NCBI RefSeq assembly: GCF_007858285.1
Contig: NZ_VFIL01000010.1
Location: 1-64,000 of the forward strand
Direction: 5' to 3'
Source of the DNA: Pseudomonas brenneri
GTDB taxonomy: Bacteria; Pseudomonadota; Gammaproteobacteria; Pseudomonadales; Pseudomonadaceae
Length of the DNA stretch: 64,000 nt
Part shown: one piece after another, positions 17,661 to 27,432 of the stretch
Layout of the letters: every line of letters starts with the position of its first letter
Numbering within the stretch: position 1 is the first letter of the stretch
Position numbers and translations under genes: made by a program
The notes under the pieces: model-generated
What the model saw: only the letters and a program-made list of their open reading frames with translations
Database searches by the model: none
Told to the model about the DNA's origin: nothing

Positions 17661-17695
17661 AAAAAACCCGCGCCTGTCACCAGAACGCGGGTTTG
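17661..17695 (-). terminator. Terminator after asd
   Basis: Minus strand: AACCCGCG, 13-base loop, CGCGGGTT followed by a run of T. It lies about 20 bases past the asd stop. Confidence 0.8.
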
Positions 17696-17713
17696 TTCAA
17701 CACCAAAAAGCGA

Positions 17714-18826
17714 TCAACGCTCCAGCAGGATCCGCAACATCCGACGCAGCGGTTCGGCCGCGCCCCACAGCAGTTGGTCACCCACGGTGAAGGCGCCCAG
17801 GTACTGGGTGCCCATGTTCAGCTTGCGCAGACGCCCCACCGGTACATTCAGGGTGCCGGTGACCTTGGTCGGGCTCAGCTCCTGCATGCTGATATCGCGG
17901 TTGTTCGGCACCAGCTTGACCCAAGGGTTGTGCTGGCTGATCAGCCCTTCGATATCGGCGATCGGCACGTCTTTGTTGAGCTTGATGGTCAGCGCCTGGC
18001 TGTGGCAGCGCATTGCGCCGATGCGCACGCAGATGCCATCCACCGGGATCGGGCTCTTGAAGCGGCCAAGAATCTTGTTGGTCTCGGCCTGGGCCTTCCA
18101 CTCTTCACGGCTCTGGCCGTTCGGCAGTTCCTTGTCGATCCACGGGATCAGGCTACCGGCCAATGGCACGCCGAAGTTCTCGGTCGGGTAGGCGTCGCTG
18201 CGCATGGACTCGGCCACACGGCGGTCGATGTCGAGGATCGCGCTGGCCGGGTCGGCCAGTTGATCGGCGACAGCGGCGTGGGTTGCGCCCATCTGCTTGA
18301 TCAACTCACGCATGTTCTGCGCGCCGGCACCGGAGGCCGCCTGATAGGTCATGGCGCTCATCCACTCCACCAGCCCGGCTTCGAACAGGCCGCCCAGGCC
18401 CATCAGCATCAGGCTGACGGTGCAGTTACCACCGATGTAGTTCTTGGTACCGGCATCCAGTTGCTGGTCGATGACCTTGCGGTTGACCGGGTCGAGGACG
18501 ATCACTGCGTCGTCCTGCATGCGCAGGCTGGACGCAGCGTCGATCCAGTAGCCCTGCCAGCCGGCTTCACGCAGCTTGGGGAAGACTTCGCTGGTGTAGT
18601 CGCCGCCCTGGCAGGTCAGAATGACGTCGAGGGTCTTGAGCTCTTCAATGTTGTAGGCGTCCTTGAGCGGGGCGATATCCTTGCCCACGGACGGCCCTTG
18701 GCCACCGACATTCGAAGTGGTGAAAAACACCGGCTCAATAAGATCGAAATCCTGCTCTTCCAGCATCCGCTGCATGAGCACGGAACCGACCATCCCGCGC
18801 CAACCGATCAGACCTACACGTTTCAT
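17714..18826 (-). CDS. asd: Aspartate-semialdehyde dehydrogenase
   Basis: A 370-residue NADP enzyme that reduces aspartyl phosphate to aspartate semialdehyde for lysine/diaminopimelate, threonine and methionine. It begins MKRVGLIGWRGMVGSVLM, the GxxGxxG loop. The catalytic Cys is in GGNCTVSLML (about 135) and the acid/base His is near the Asd GAMRCHSQAL motif. Length and sequence type are those of the gammaproteobacterial enzyme. It follows leuB by 64 bases. Confidence 0.96.
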   Translation of the reverse strand: MKRVGLIGWRGMVGSVLMQRMLEEQDFDLIEPVFFTTSNVGGQGPSVGKDIAPLKDAYNIEELKTLDVILTCQGGDYTSEVFPKLREAGWQGYWIDAASSLRMQDDAVIVLDPVNRKVIDQQLDAGTKNYIGGNCTVSLMLMGLGGLFEAGLVEWMSAMTYQAASGAGAQNMRELIKQMGATHAAVADQLADPASAILDIDRRVAESMRSDAYPTENFGVPLAGSLIPWIDKELPNGQSREEWKAQAETNKILGRFKSPIPVDGICVRIGAMRCHSQALTIKLNKDVPIADIEGLISQHNPWVKLVPNNRDISMQELSPTKVTGTLNVPVGRLRKLNMGTQYLGAFTVGDQLLWGAAEPLRRMLRILLER

Positions 18827-18890
18827 CGCAACTACACCTTGTTAAAAAGTGGGCCGCCTTGCAGCAACAACTGCAAGCGGGCCCGAGAGA

Positions 18891-19973
<1,083 letters not shown>

Positions 19974-20024
19974 GGGTTCCTCATTTCATCAAGCGGCCCG
20001 CCCACAGGCAGGTCGGGAAAATTA

Positions 20025-20789
20025 TTAGCGTTCGGCCCAGACCACCAGCACGTCGGTGCTGAAGGTGCCGTCGGCTTGAATCTCGAAATAATCGCGGACT
20101 TCCTGGCCCATCGCCTTTTGCAGCTCAAGGATTGCTGCACGCAATACCTCTGGCGTGCGCATGCGCTCGACCCACGAGGTGTATTCCAGGCGCAGGCGTT
20201 GGCGGCTGCTGTTGCGCACATGCAGGCCGGCTTCGCTGAGCTGGCGCATCCACTCACCGCAGGAATAATCGCGCACGTGGCTAGTGTCGCGCAGTACTTC
20301 GACGGTTTGCAGGTAAGTGTCCAACAGCGGGCTGCCCGGTGACAAGACATCGACGAACGCCGCCACGCCGCCCGGCTTGAGCACCCGGCGCACTTCGCGC
20401 AGGGCCAGGCCCAGGTCGCTCCAGTGGTGGGCCGAGTAGCGGCTGAACACGAAGTCGAACTCACCATCGGCGAACGGCAAGCGCTCGGCGGCGCCGTGGA
20501 CGGTGCGGATGTTGTCCAGGCCACGGTCTGTGGCAGCGGCGGCAACCACATCGAGCATCTGCTGCGACAGGTCGTAGGCCACCACGTCCTTGACCAGCGG
20601 CGCTACGTGGAAACTCACGTGACCGGCGCCACAGCCCAGGTCCAGCAGGCGTGCCGCGCCCTGCCCGGCCAGTTCGGCCTGCAGCAGTGCGAATTCGGTG
20701 CCTTGGGCGTGCACGGCACTGCTCAGGTAGGCCGAGGCCTGTTCACCGAATTGTTTTTGCACGACTTGGGTGTGGGCGGTGGTGGTCAT
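20025..20789 (-). CDS. Class I SAM-dependent methyltransferase
   Basis: A 254-residue enzyme with SAM motif I LLDLGCGAGHVSF (about 48-60) and the post-motif acidic strand VVAYDLS. The core resembles UbiE/COQ5 and small-molecule methyltransferases. I place the start at MTTTAHTQVV (20789); upstream codons overlap a repeat. It sits between leuD and leuB, an order kept in many Pseudomonas, so it is probably co-transcribed with leucine genes. No substrate can be inferred from sequence. Confidence 0.85.
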   Translation of the reverse strand: MTTTAHTQVVQKQFGEQASAYLSSAVHAQGTEFALLQAELAGQGAARLLDLGCGAGHVSFHVAPLVKDVVAYDLSQQMLDVVAAAATDRGLDNIRTVHGAAERLPFADGEFDFVFSRYSAHHWSDLGLALREVRRVLKPGGVAAFVDVLSPGSPLLDTYLQTVEVLRDTSHVRDYSCGEWMRQLSEAGLHVRNSSRQRLRLEYTSWVERMRTPEVLRAAILELQKAMGQEVRDYFEIQADGTFSTDVLVVWAER

Positions 20790-20830
20790 GGCGGTGGTTT
20801 TCCTTGGGTTTTGTGGTGTTAGTACTGGCG

Positions 20831-20910
20831 CTATCGCAGGCAAGCCAGCTCCCACACTTGACCGTGTTCACAGATCAAAATGTGGGAGCGGGCTTGCCCG
20901 CGATGGGGCC
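20831..20910. repeat. REP-like elements between leuD and the methyltransferase gene
   Basis: GCGCTATCGCAGGCAAGC...CTCCCACA and the inverted TGTGGGAGCGGGCTTGCCCG lie within 80 bases. Same family as the copies at 8858 and 40234. Confidence 0.75.
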
Positions 20911-20928
20911 CGCACGGCTTACCGCAAA

Positions 20929-21573
20929 TCAGGCATCACGAAACAACCAAGGCTGGCTGGCCCGGTGCTTGGTTTCAAACGCCGCGATGGCATCGCCGTC
21001 CTGCAAGGTCAGGCCGATATCGTCCAAGCCGTTGATCAAGCAGTGTTTACGGAAAGCATCCACTTCAAAGTGATACACCTTGCCATCCGGGCGGGTCACG
21101 GTCTGTGCCGCGAGGTCGACGGTCAACTGGTAGCCGACATCGGCCTCCACCTGCTGAAACAACTCATCGACTTCTTCGTCGGTCAGGATGATCGGCAACA
21201 AGCCGTTCTTGAAGCTGTTGTTGAAGAAGATGTCGGCGTAGCTCGGCGCGATGATGCTGCGAAAGCCATATTCTTCCAGGGCCCACGGCGCATGTTCACG
21301 GCTGGAACCGCAACCGAAGTTTTCCCGGGCCAGCAAGACACTGGCGCCCTGGTAACGCTCGGCATTGAGCACGAAGTCTTTGTTCAGCGGGCGCTTGGAG
21401 TTGTCCTGATAGGCGTAGCCCACGTCCAGGTAGCGCCATTCGTCGAACAGGTTCGGGCCAAAACCGGTGCGCTTGATCGACTTCAAGAACTGCTTGGGGA
21501 TGATCTGGTCGGTGTCCACGTTGGCACGATCCAACGGCGCGACAAGACCTGTGTGTTGGGTAAAAGCTCTCAT
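20929..21573 (-). CDS. leuD: 3-isopropylmalate dehydratase small subunit
   Basis: A 214-residue swivel-domain subunit that pairs with LeuC to isomerise 2- to 3-isopropylmalate. N-terminal DRANVDTDQIIPKQFLK and NFGCGSSREHAPWAL are diagnostic. It begins 10 bases after leuC ends. Confidence 0.97.
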   Translation of the reverse strand: MRAFTQHTGLVAPLDRANVDTDQIIPKQFLKSIKRTGFGPNLFDEWRYLDVGYAYQDNSKRPLNKDFVLNAERYQGASVLLARENFGCGSSREHAPWALEEYGFRSIIAPSYADIFFNNSFKNGLLPIILTDEEVDELFQQVEADVGYQLTVDLAAQTVTRPDGKVYHFEVDAFRKHCLINGLDDIGLTLQDGDAIAAFETKHRASQPWLFRDA

Positions 21574-21583
21574 CGGGTATTCC

Positions 21584-23002
21584 TCAGATCAATTCGCGAA
21601 CGTCGATGAAACGACCGTTGACGGCAGCCGCAGCGGCCATGGCCGGGCTGACCAGGTGGGTACGGCCACCGGCGCCCTGACGCCCTTCGAAGTTACGGTT
21701 GGAGGTGGACGCGCAATGCTCACCGGACTCCAGGCGGTCCGGGTTCATCGCCAGGCACATGGAGCAGCCCGGCTCGCGCCATTCAAAACCGGCTTCGAGG
21801 AAGATCTTGTCCAGGCCCTCGGCTTCAGCCTGAGCCTTCACCAGGCCCGAACCTGGCACCACGATGGCTTGCTTGATAGTCGCGGCCACTTTGCGGCCCT
21901 TGGCGATGACTGCCGCAGCGCGCAGGTCTTCGATCCGTGAGTTGGTGCAGGAGCCGATAAACACGCGGTCCAACTGGATGTCGGTGATCGCCTGGTTGGC
22001 TTTCAAGCCCATGTACTTCAACGCGCGTTCGATGGAACCGCGCTTGACCAGGTCGGTTTCCTTGGCCGGGTCCGGCACGTTTTGATCAACGGCCAGGACC
22101 ATTTCCGGCGAGGTGCCCCAGCTGACTTGCGGCTTGATCTGGGCGGCGTCGAGCTCGACCACGGTGTCGAACACCGCATCCGTGTCGGAGACCAGGTCTT
22201 TCCAGGCCTCCACGGCGGCATCCCAATCGGCGCCTTGCGGTGCAAACGGACGCCCCTTGACGTACTCCACGGTTTTTTCATCCGCCGCCACCATGCCCAC
22301 ACGGGCACCGGCTTCGATGGACATGTTGCAGATGGTCATGCGGCCTTCGATGGACAGGTCGCGAATGGCGCTGCCGGCGAATTCGATGGCATGGCCGTTG
22401 CCGCCAGCGGTGCCGATTTTGCCGATTACTGCGAGGACGATGTCCTTGGCGGTCACACCGAACGGCAAGGTGCCTTCGACCAGCACCAGCATGTTCTTCA
22501 TTTTCTTGGCAACCAGGCACTGGGTGGCGAACACATGCTCCACCTCGGAAGTGCCAATACCGTGAGCCAGGGCGCCGAACGCGCCGTGGGTCGAGGTATG
22601 GGAGTCGCCGCAGACCACGGTCATGCCCGGCAAGGTCGCGCCCTGCTCCGGACCGATCACGTGGACGATGCCCTGGCGCACGTCATTCATCTTGAATTCG
22701 GTAATGCCGTACTCGTCGCAATAGTCGTCGAGGGTCTGCACCTGAAGGCGCGACACGGTGTCGACGATCGCATCAATACCGCCCTTGCGCTCCGGCGTGG
22801 TCGGCACGTTGTGGTCCGGGGTGGCGATGATCGAGTCGACGCGCCAAGGCTTGCGCCCGGCCAGTCGCAGGCCTTCGAACGCTTGAGGCGAGGTCACTTC
22901 ATGGATGATGTGACGGTCGATGTAGATCAGCGACGACCCATCATCGCGCCGTTTCACTTCATGGGAATCCCAGAGTTTGTCGTAAAGCGTTTTGCCGGCC
23001 AT
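21584..23002 (-). CDS. leuC: 3-isopropylmalate dehydratase large subunit
   Basis: A 472-residue aconitase-family protein carrying the [4Fe-4S] cluster. The cluster ligands are C352 (IGSCTNSR), C413 and C416 (PGCSMC). HVIGPEQG and CGDSHTSTHGAFGALA are standard. It is the first gene of the leu row, with a LysR gene divergent from it (23149). Confidence 0.97.
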   Translation of the reverse strand: MAGKTLYDKLWDSHEVKRRDDGSSLIYIDRHIIHEVTSPQAFEGLRLAGRKPWRVDSIIATPDHNVPTTPERKGGIDAIVDTVSRLQVQTLDDYCDEYGITEFKMNDVRQGIVHVIGPEQGATLPGMTVVCGDSHTSTHGAFGALAHGIGTSEVEHVFATQCLVAKKMKNMLVLVEGTLPFGVTAKDIVLAVIGKIGTAGGNGHAIEFAGSAIRDLSIEGRMTICNMSIEAGARVGMVAADEKTVEYVKGRPFAPQGADWDAAVEAWKDLVSDTDAVFDTVVELDAAQIKPQVSWGTSPEMVLAVDQNVPDPAKETDLVKRGSIERALKYMGLKANQAITDIQLDRVFIGSCTNSRIEDLRAAAVIAKGRKVAATIKQAIVVPGSGLVKAQAEAEGLDKIFLEAGFEWREPGCSMCLAMNPDRLESGEHCASTSNRNFEGRQGAGGRTHLVSPAMAAAAAVNGRFIDVRELI

Positions 23003-23148
23003 CAGTCGGTCCTCATCAGCGTCTTTCTATGCCCTGGGCGTTGAACGATTCAATAACCCTTTGGCTTGTGAGGCTGATGCTATGGCGTTACATTAAATAA
23101 CTCAAATTCATATTTTTCATGCTTTGGATAACCTACTGGAATACCACC
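23003..23148. promoter_or_regulatory. leuC / LysR divergent promoter region
   Basis: A 146-base intergenic region between two divergent starts, the usual site for LysR regulation. It contains an AT-rich core (TTACATTAAATAACTC at about 23089) with T-N11-A spacing candidates. No exact box can be assigned by eye. Confidence 0.5.
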
Positions 23149-24039
23149 ATGGACCTGGCCAACCTCAATGCTTTTATTGCCATCGCCGAGACCGGCAGCT
23201 TCTCCGGTGCAGGCGAACGGCTACACCTGACGCAACCGGCAATCAGCAAGCGTATTGCGGGGCTGGAGCAGCAATTGAAGGTGCGCCTGTTCGACCGGCT
23301 GGGCCGTGAAGTCGGCCTGACCGAGGCCGGGCGCGCCCTGTTGCCCCGCGCCTATCAGATCCTCAATGTGCTGGACGACACCCGCCGCGCCCTGACCAAC
23401 CTGACCGGCGAAGTCAGCGGGCGGCTCACTCTAGCCACCAGCCATCACATCGGCCTGCACCGCCTGCCGCCGGTATTGCGCACGTTTACCCGGGAATACC
23501 CAAACGTAGCCCTGGATATTCAGTTCCTGGATTCGGAAGTCGCCTACGAGGAAATCCTCCATGGCCGTGCCGAAGTGGCCGTCATCACCCTGGCGCCGGA
23601 GCCGCACACCCTGGTGCGGGCCACGCCGGTGTGGGATGACCCTCTGGATTTCGTAGTGGCACCCGAACATAGCCTGGCCAATAACGGCACAGTCAGCCTG
23701 GCCGACATCGCCCTGCATCCGGCGGTATTCCCTGGCGGCAATACTTTTACCCACCATATCGTGCACCGCCTGTTCGAAGCCCAGGGCCTGACGCCGAACA
23801 TCGCCATGAGCACCAACTACCTGGAAACCATCAAGATGATGGTGTCCATCGGCCTGGCCTGGAGCGTGCTGCCGCGCACTATGCTTGATGATCAAGTGGC
23901 CAGCATCGCTTTACCGGGCATACAGCTCAGTCGCCAGCTAGGCTATATCGTGCACACCGAAAGGACACTGTCGAACGCTGCGCGGGCTTTCATGAGCCTG
24001 TTGGATGCACAGGTCGATCTGGCAGGGATGCCGGCATGA
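23149..24039 (+). CDS. LysR-family transcriptional regulator next to leuC
   Basis: A 296-residue regulator with an N-terminal winged helix-turn-helix (MDLANLNAFIAIAETGSFSG..., LTQPAISKRIAGLE) and a C-terminal inducer-binding domain. I place the start at ATG 23149, since LysR proteins normally begin 8-10 residues before this helix; a frame from 23119 adds eleven residues. Position and orientation make leuCDB the obvious target, with a leucine-pathway intermediate as effector, but both are inferences. Confidence 0.88.
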   Translation: MDLANLNAFIAIAETGSFSGAGERLHLTQPAISKRIAGLEQQLKVRLFDRLGREVGLTEAGRALLPRAYQILNVLDDTRRALTNLTGEVSGRLTLATSHHIGLHRLPPVLRTFTREYPNVALDIQFLDSEVAYEEILHGRAEVAVITLAPEPHTLVRATPVWDDPLDFVVAPEHSLANNGTVSLADIALHPAVFPGGNTFTHHIVHRLFEAQGLTPNIAMSTNYLETIKMMVSIGLAWSVLPRTMLDDQVASIALPGIQLSRQLGYIVHTERTLSNAARAFMSLLDAQVDLAGMPA

Positions 24040-24102
24040 GGCCGTGCGGCCTGTAGATCCTGCTCCCCCGCCGAATGCCCATCGAGCCAAGGCCCCTTGA
24101 TA

Positions 24103-27100
24103 ATGCCCAACCCCGTCGATCCCTTTCCGCCGCTGCCACGCATCCACGCCCTGGATCCCCAGCAGGCGGAGCAAAACTGGGAAAATGCCCCGCAACTGTT
24201 GGCGGCGCTCAATGCCGCACGGCTGGGCGCCTGGAGCTGGGACATCGACAGTGGGCGGATCAGTTGGTCGCGGGGCACCCAGGCGCTGTTCGGTTTCGAT
24301 CCACGCCAGCCGCTGCCCAAGGACCTGGACTACCTTGAGCTGTTGGCCGCCGAGGACCGTGGCCGTGTGATACGGGCATTTCACGCCGTCCTGGCGGGAG
24401 CCCCCTTCGAGCAAGCCATGCATCACCGCATCCAGTGGCCGGATGGCAGCCTGCACTGGCTGGAAATCAACGGCAGCCTGTTGCCGGACGCATCCGGGCG
24501 CCGCCGCATGATCGGGGTGATTCGCGAAACCACCCAGCAGCGCGAGCGCGAACATGCCCTCGGCCACTCGGAAAAACGCTTCGCCACACTGTTTCACCTG
24601 TGCCCGAACATGGTCCTGCTGACTCGCCAGGAGGACGGCCTGATCAGTGAGGCCAACGAGTATTTTGAAAGCCTGTTCGGCTGGCCGGTGGCCGATGCCA
24701 TTGGTCGCACCACCCTGGACCTGGGGCTGTGGGTGCATCCGGAGCAACGGGCCTTGCTGGTCAAGGCGACCCAGCGCAAGGGCGAACCCATCACCATGGA
24801 AGTGCAGTTTCGCGCCAGCAACGGGCAAATCCATGACGGTACCCTGAGCGCGCAAAAAGTCGAACTCGACGGCCAGGCCTACCTGATCAGTACCTTCCTC
24901 GACACCACTGAGCGCAAGAATGCCGAGCAGGCCCTCAAGGACAGCCAGGAACGCCTGGACCTGGCCCTGGACTCGGCCCAGTTGGGCACCTGGGACTGGC
25001 ATATCCCCAGCGGCATGCTCTATGGCTCAGCCCGGGCGGCGCAGTTGCATGGCCTGGAACCGCATCCGTTCCATGAGTCCTTCGACGCTTTTTTTGAAGG
25101 TATGCCCGATGAAGAGCGCGCCAGCATGCGCGACGCCTATCGCACCCTGCGTGAAGGCCCGGCCGGCAATTACCAACTGACGTACCGCGTGCAACTGGAA
25201 GATGGCAGCTCGCGCTACCTGGAAAGCCGCGCCCGCCTCTACCGTGACGAGCAGGGCGCACCGGTGCGCATGGCGGGCACCTTGCTCGACATCACCGACC
25301 AGGTGGAACGCGAACAGCGCCTGAGCGCCTCTGAAGAGAAGTTCGCCAGTCTGTTCCTCGCCAGCCCCGACCCGATCTGCGTCACGAGCCTTTCCAGCGG
25401 CGAATTCATTGAAATCAACCCCAGTTTTACCCAGACCTTTGGCTGGACCGCCGCCGAAGCCATCAACCACACCGCCGAGCAAATCGACCTGTGGGATGAA
25501 CCCACCCAGCGCCTGCAACGCATCGAGCAGGTGATCCGCGAACAAGCACTGAACAATGTGGCGATCATCGTCCACCACAAAAATGGCCAGCGCCTGACCT
25601 GCATGATTTCCAGCCGGCTGATCAAGGTCGACAACCAGCCCTGTGTGGTCACCACCCTGCGCGATATTACCCAGCAACAGCGTTCCGAGGCAGCGCTCAA
25701 GGCCAGCGAGGAGAAATTCGCCAAGGCCTTCCACTCAAGCCCCGACGCGGTGTCCATTACCGAGCGCGATACCGGGCGCTACGTGGAGGTCAATGACGGT
25801 TTTTGTCGCTTGACCGGCTACCGCGCCGAAGAGGCCATTGGCCTGACGCTGTACCAGATCGGCATCTGGGCCGATGAAAACCAGCGTGCCGCGCTGCTGG
25901 CCGAATTGCAGATCAAGGGCCGCATCCATCACCTGGACATGCTCTGGCACAACAAGCGCGGCGAGTTGCTGGCAGTGGAAGTGTCGGTGGAACCCATTAC
26001 CCTCAATGAAATGCCGTGCCTGCTGCTGACCGCGCGGGATGTCAGCCTGCTGAAAAGTGCCCAGGCGCAGATCCGTCACCTGGCGTATCACGATCCACTG
26101 ACCAACCTGCCCAACCGCGCATTGCTGATGGACCGCCTGAGCCAGCAGATCGCCCTGCTCAAACGCCACAGCCTGCGCGGTGCCCTGTTGTTCCTCGACC
26201 TGGACCACTTCAAGCACATCAACGATTCCCTCGGGCACCCGGTGGGCGATACCGTGCTGAAAATCGTCACCGCACGCCTGGAGGCCAGCGTGCGTATGGA
26301 GGACACCGTCGCACGCCTGGGCGGCGATGAGTTCGTGGTGCTGCTCAGCGGCCTGGAAGGTTCGCGGGTGGAGGTCAGCAAACAGGTGCAACTGCTGTCC
26401 GATACCCTGCGCGAATTGCTGTCCGAACCGATGTTTCTCGATGGCCATCGCTTGCAGGTCACTCCGAGCATCGGCGTGGCGTTGATTCCCGATCATGGCT
26501 CGACGCCGGCGGACTTGCTCAAGCGCGCGGATATAGCCCTGTATCGGGCCAAGGATTCGGGGCGCAACACCACGCAGATGTTTCATAACAGCATGCAACG
26601 CACGGCCAGCGAACGCTTGCGCATGGAGACGGACCTGCGCCTGGCGTTGTCGCGCGGCGAGTTCAGCGTGCATTACCAGCCCCAGGTCGATGCCCGGGGC
26701 AATCGCATTGTCGGCGCCGAGGCACTGGTGCGCTGGCAGCACCCACAACTGGGCGCCCAATCACCGGCAGAGTTCATCAAGGTCCTGGAAGACAGTGGGT
26801 TGATTCTCGAAGTCGGTACCTGGATCCTCGACGAAGCCTGCGGCGCGTTTGCCCGGCTGATCGCCGAAAGCCTGGTGCCGCCGCAGGGCTTTAGCCTATG
26901 CGTCAATATCAGCCCCCGGCAGTTTCGCCAGAACGACTTTGTCGAACGGGTGGAGCGCAGCCTGAAGCAGCACCAGTTGCCGTTCACCCTGCTGAAACTG
27001 GAAATCACCGAAGGCATCGTGATCCAGAACCTGGAAGACACGATCAGCAAAATGCGCCGCCTGAAAAAACTCGGGGTCAGCTTTGCCATGGACGATTTCG

Positions 27101-27396
27101 GCACCGGTTACTCGTCATTGACCTACCTCAAGCGCCTGCCGGTAGATGCCTTGAAGATCGATCAGTCATTTGTGCGGGACGCCACCCACGACCCGAACGA
27201 CGCGGAGATCATCCGCGCTATCGTGGCCATGGCGCGCAGCCTCAACCTTGAGGTGATTGCCGAAGGCGTGGAAACATCCGAGCAATTGGCGTTCCTGCAA
27301 GGGTTGGGTTGCCATCTGTATCAAGGTTACTTTCACAGCCGACCATTGCCCCTGGAGGCGTTTATGCAGCTATTGAGATCAAGGACGCAAACGTGA
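24103..27396 (+). CDS. Multi-PAS GGDEF-EAL protein (c-di-GMP turnover)
   Basis: A 1097-residue cytoplasmic sensor with no membrane segment. By eye there are five PAS units at about 30-140, 160-270, 275-400, 405-525 and 527-650, then a GGDEF domain with intact GGDEF at 740-744 and an RxxD inhibitory site (RMED) five residues before it. An EAL domain follows, with EALVRW from 873 and DDFGTGYSSL and KIDQSF near the end. Both halves keep their signature residues, so it could be bifunctional; many such proteins act mainly as phosphodiesterases. PAS ligands are unknown. ATG at 24103 is chosen over the TTG at 24097. It stands alone between leuC's LysR and the AT-rich island. Confidence 0.93.
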   Translation: MPNPVDPFPPLPRIHALDPQQAEQNWENAPQLLAALNAARLGAWSWDIDSGRISWSRGTQALFGFDPRQPLPKDLDYLELLAAEDRGRVIRAFHAVLAGAPFEQAMHHRIQWPDGSLHWLEINGSLLPDASGRRRMIGVIRETTQQREREHALGHSEKRFATLFHLCPNMVLLTRQEDGLISEANEYFESLFGWPVADAIGRTTLDLGLWVHPEQRALLVKATQRKGEPITMEVQFRASNGQIHDGTLSAQKVELDGQAYLISTFLDTTERKNAEQALKDSQERLDLALDSAQLGTWDWHIPSGMLYGSARAAQLHGLEPHPFHESFDAFFEGMPDEERASMRDAYRTLREGPAGNYQLTYRVQLEDGSSRYLESRARLYRDEQGAPVRMAGTLLDITDQVEREQRLSASEEKFASLFLASPDPICVTSLSSGEFIEINPSFTQTFGWTAAEAINHTAEQIDLWDEPTQRLQRIEQVIREQALNNVAIIVHHKNGQRLTCMISSRLIKVDNQPCVVTTLRDITQQQRSEAALKASEEKFAKAFHSSPDAVSITERDTGRYVEVNDGFCRLTGYRAEEAIGLTLYQIGIWADENQRAALLAELQIKGRIHHLDMLWHNKRGELLAVEVSVEPITLNEMPCLLLTARDVSLLKSAQAQIRHLAYHDPLTNLPNRALLMDRLSQQIALLKRHSLRGALLFLDLDHFKHINDSLGHPVGDTVLKIVTARLEASVRMEDTVARLGGDEFVVLLSGLEGSRVEVSKQVQLLSDTLRELLSEPMFLDGHRLQVTPSIGVALIPDHGSTPADLLKRADIALYRAKDSGRNTTQMFHNSMQRTASERLRMETDLRLALSRGEFSVHYQPQVDARGNRIVGAEALVRWQHPQLGAQSPAEFIKVLEDSGLILEVGTWILDEACGAFARLIAESLVPPQGFSLCVNISPRQFRQNDFVERVERSLKQHQLPFTLLKLEITEGIVIQNLEDTISKMRRLKKLGVSFAMDDFGTGYSSLTYLKRLPVDALKIDQSFVRDATHDPNDAEIIRAIVAMARSLNLEVIAEGVETSEQLAFLQGLGCHLYQGYFHSRPLPLEAFMQLLRSRTQT

Positions 27397-27432
27397 AGAT
27401 CGCCGGATAATCCTCGGCCCTGGCACCCAGCA

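Noticed and set aside
23003..23148. Leucine leader peptide or attenuator before leuC
   Set aside because: No short frame with a run of Leu codons and no terminator-like fold.
24097..24102. TTG start for the GGDEF-EAL protein
   Set aside because: ATG at 24103 is two codons downstream and the better start.
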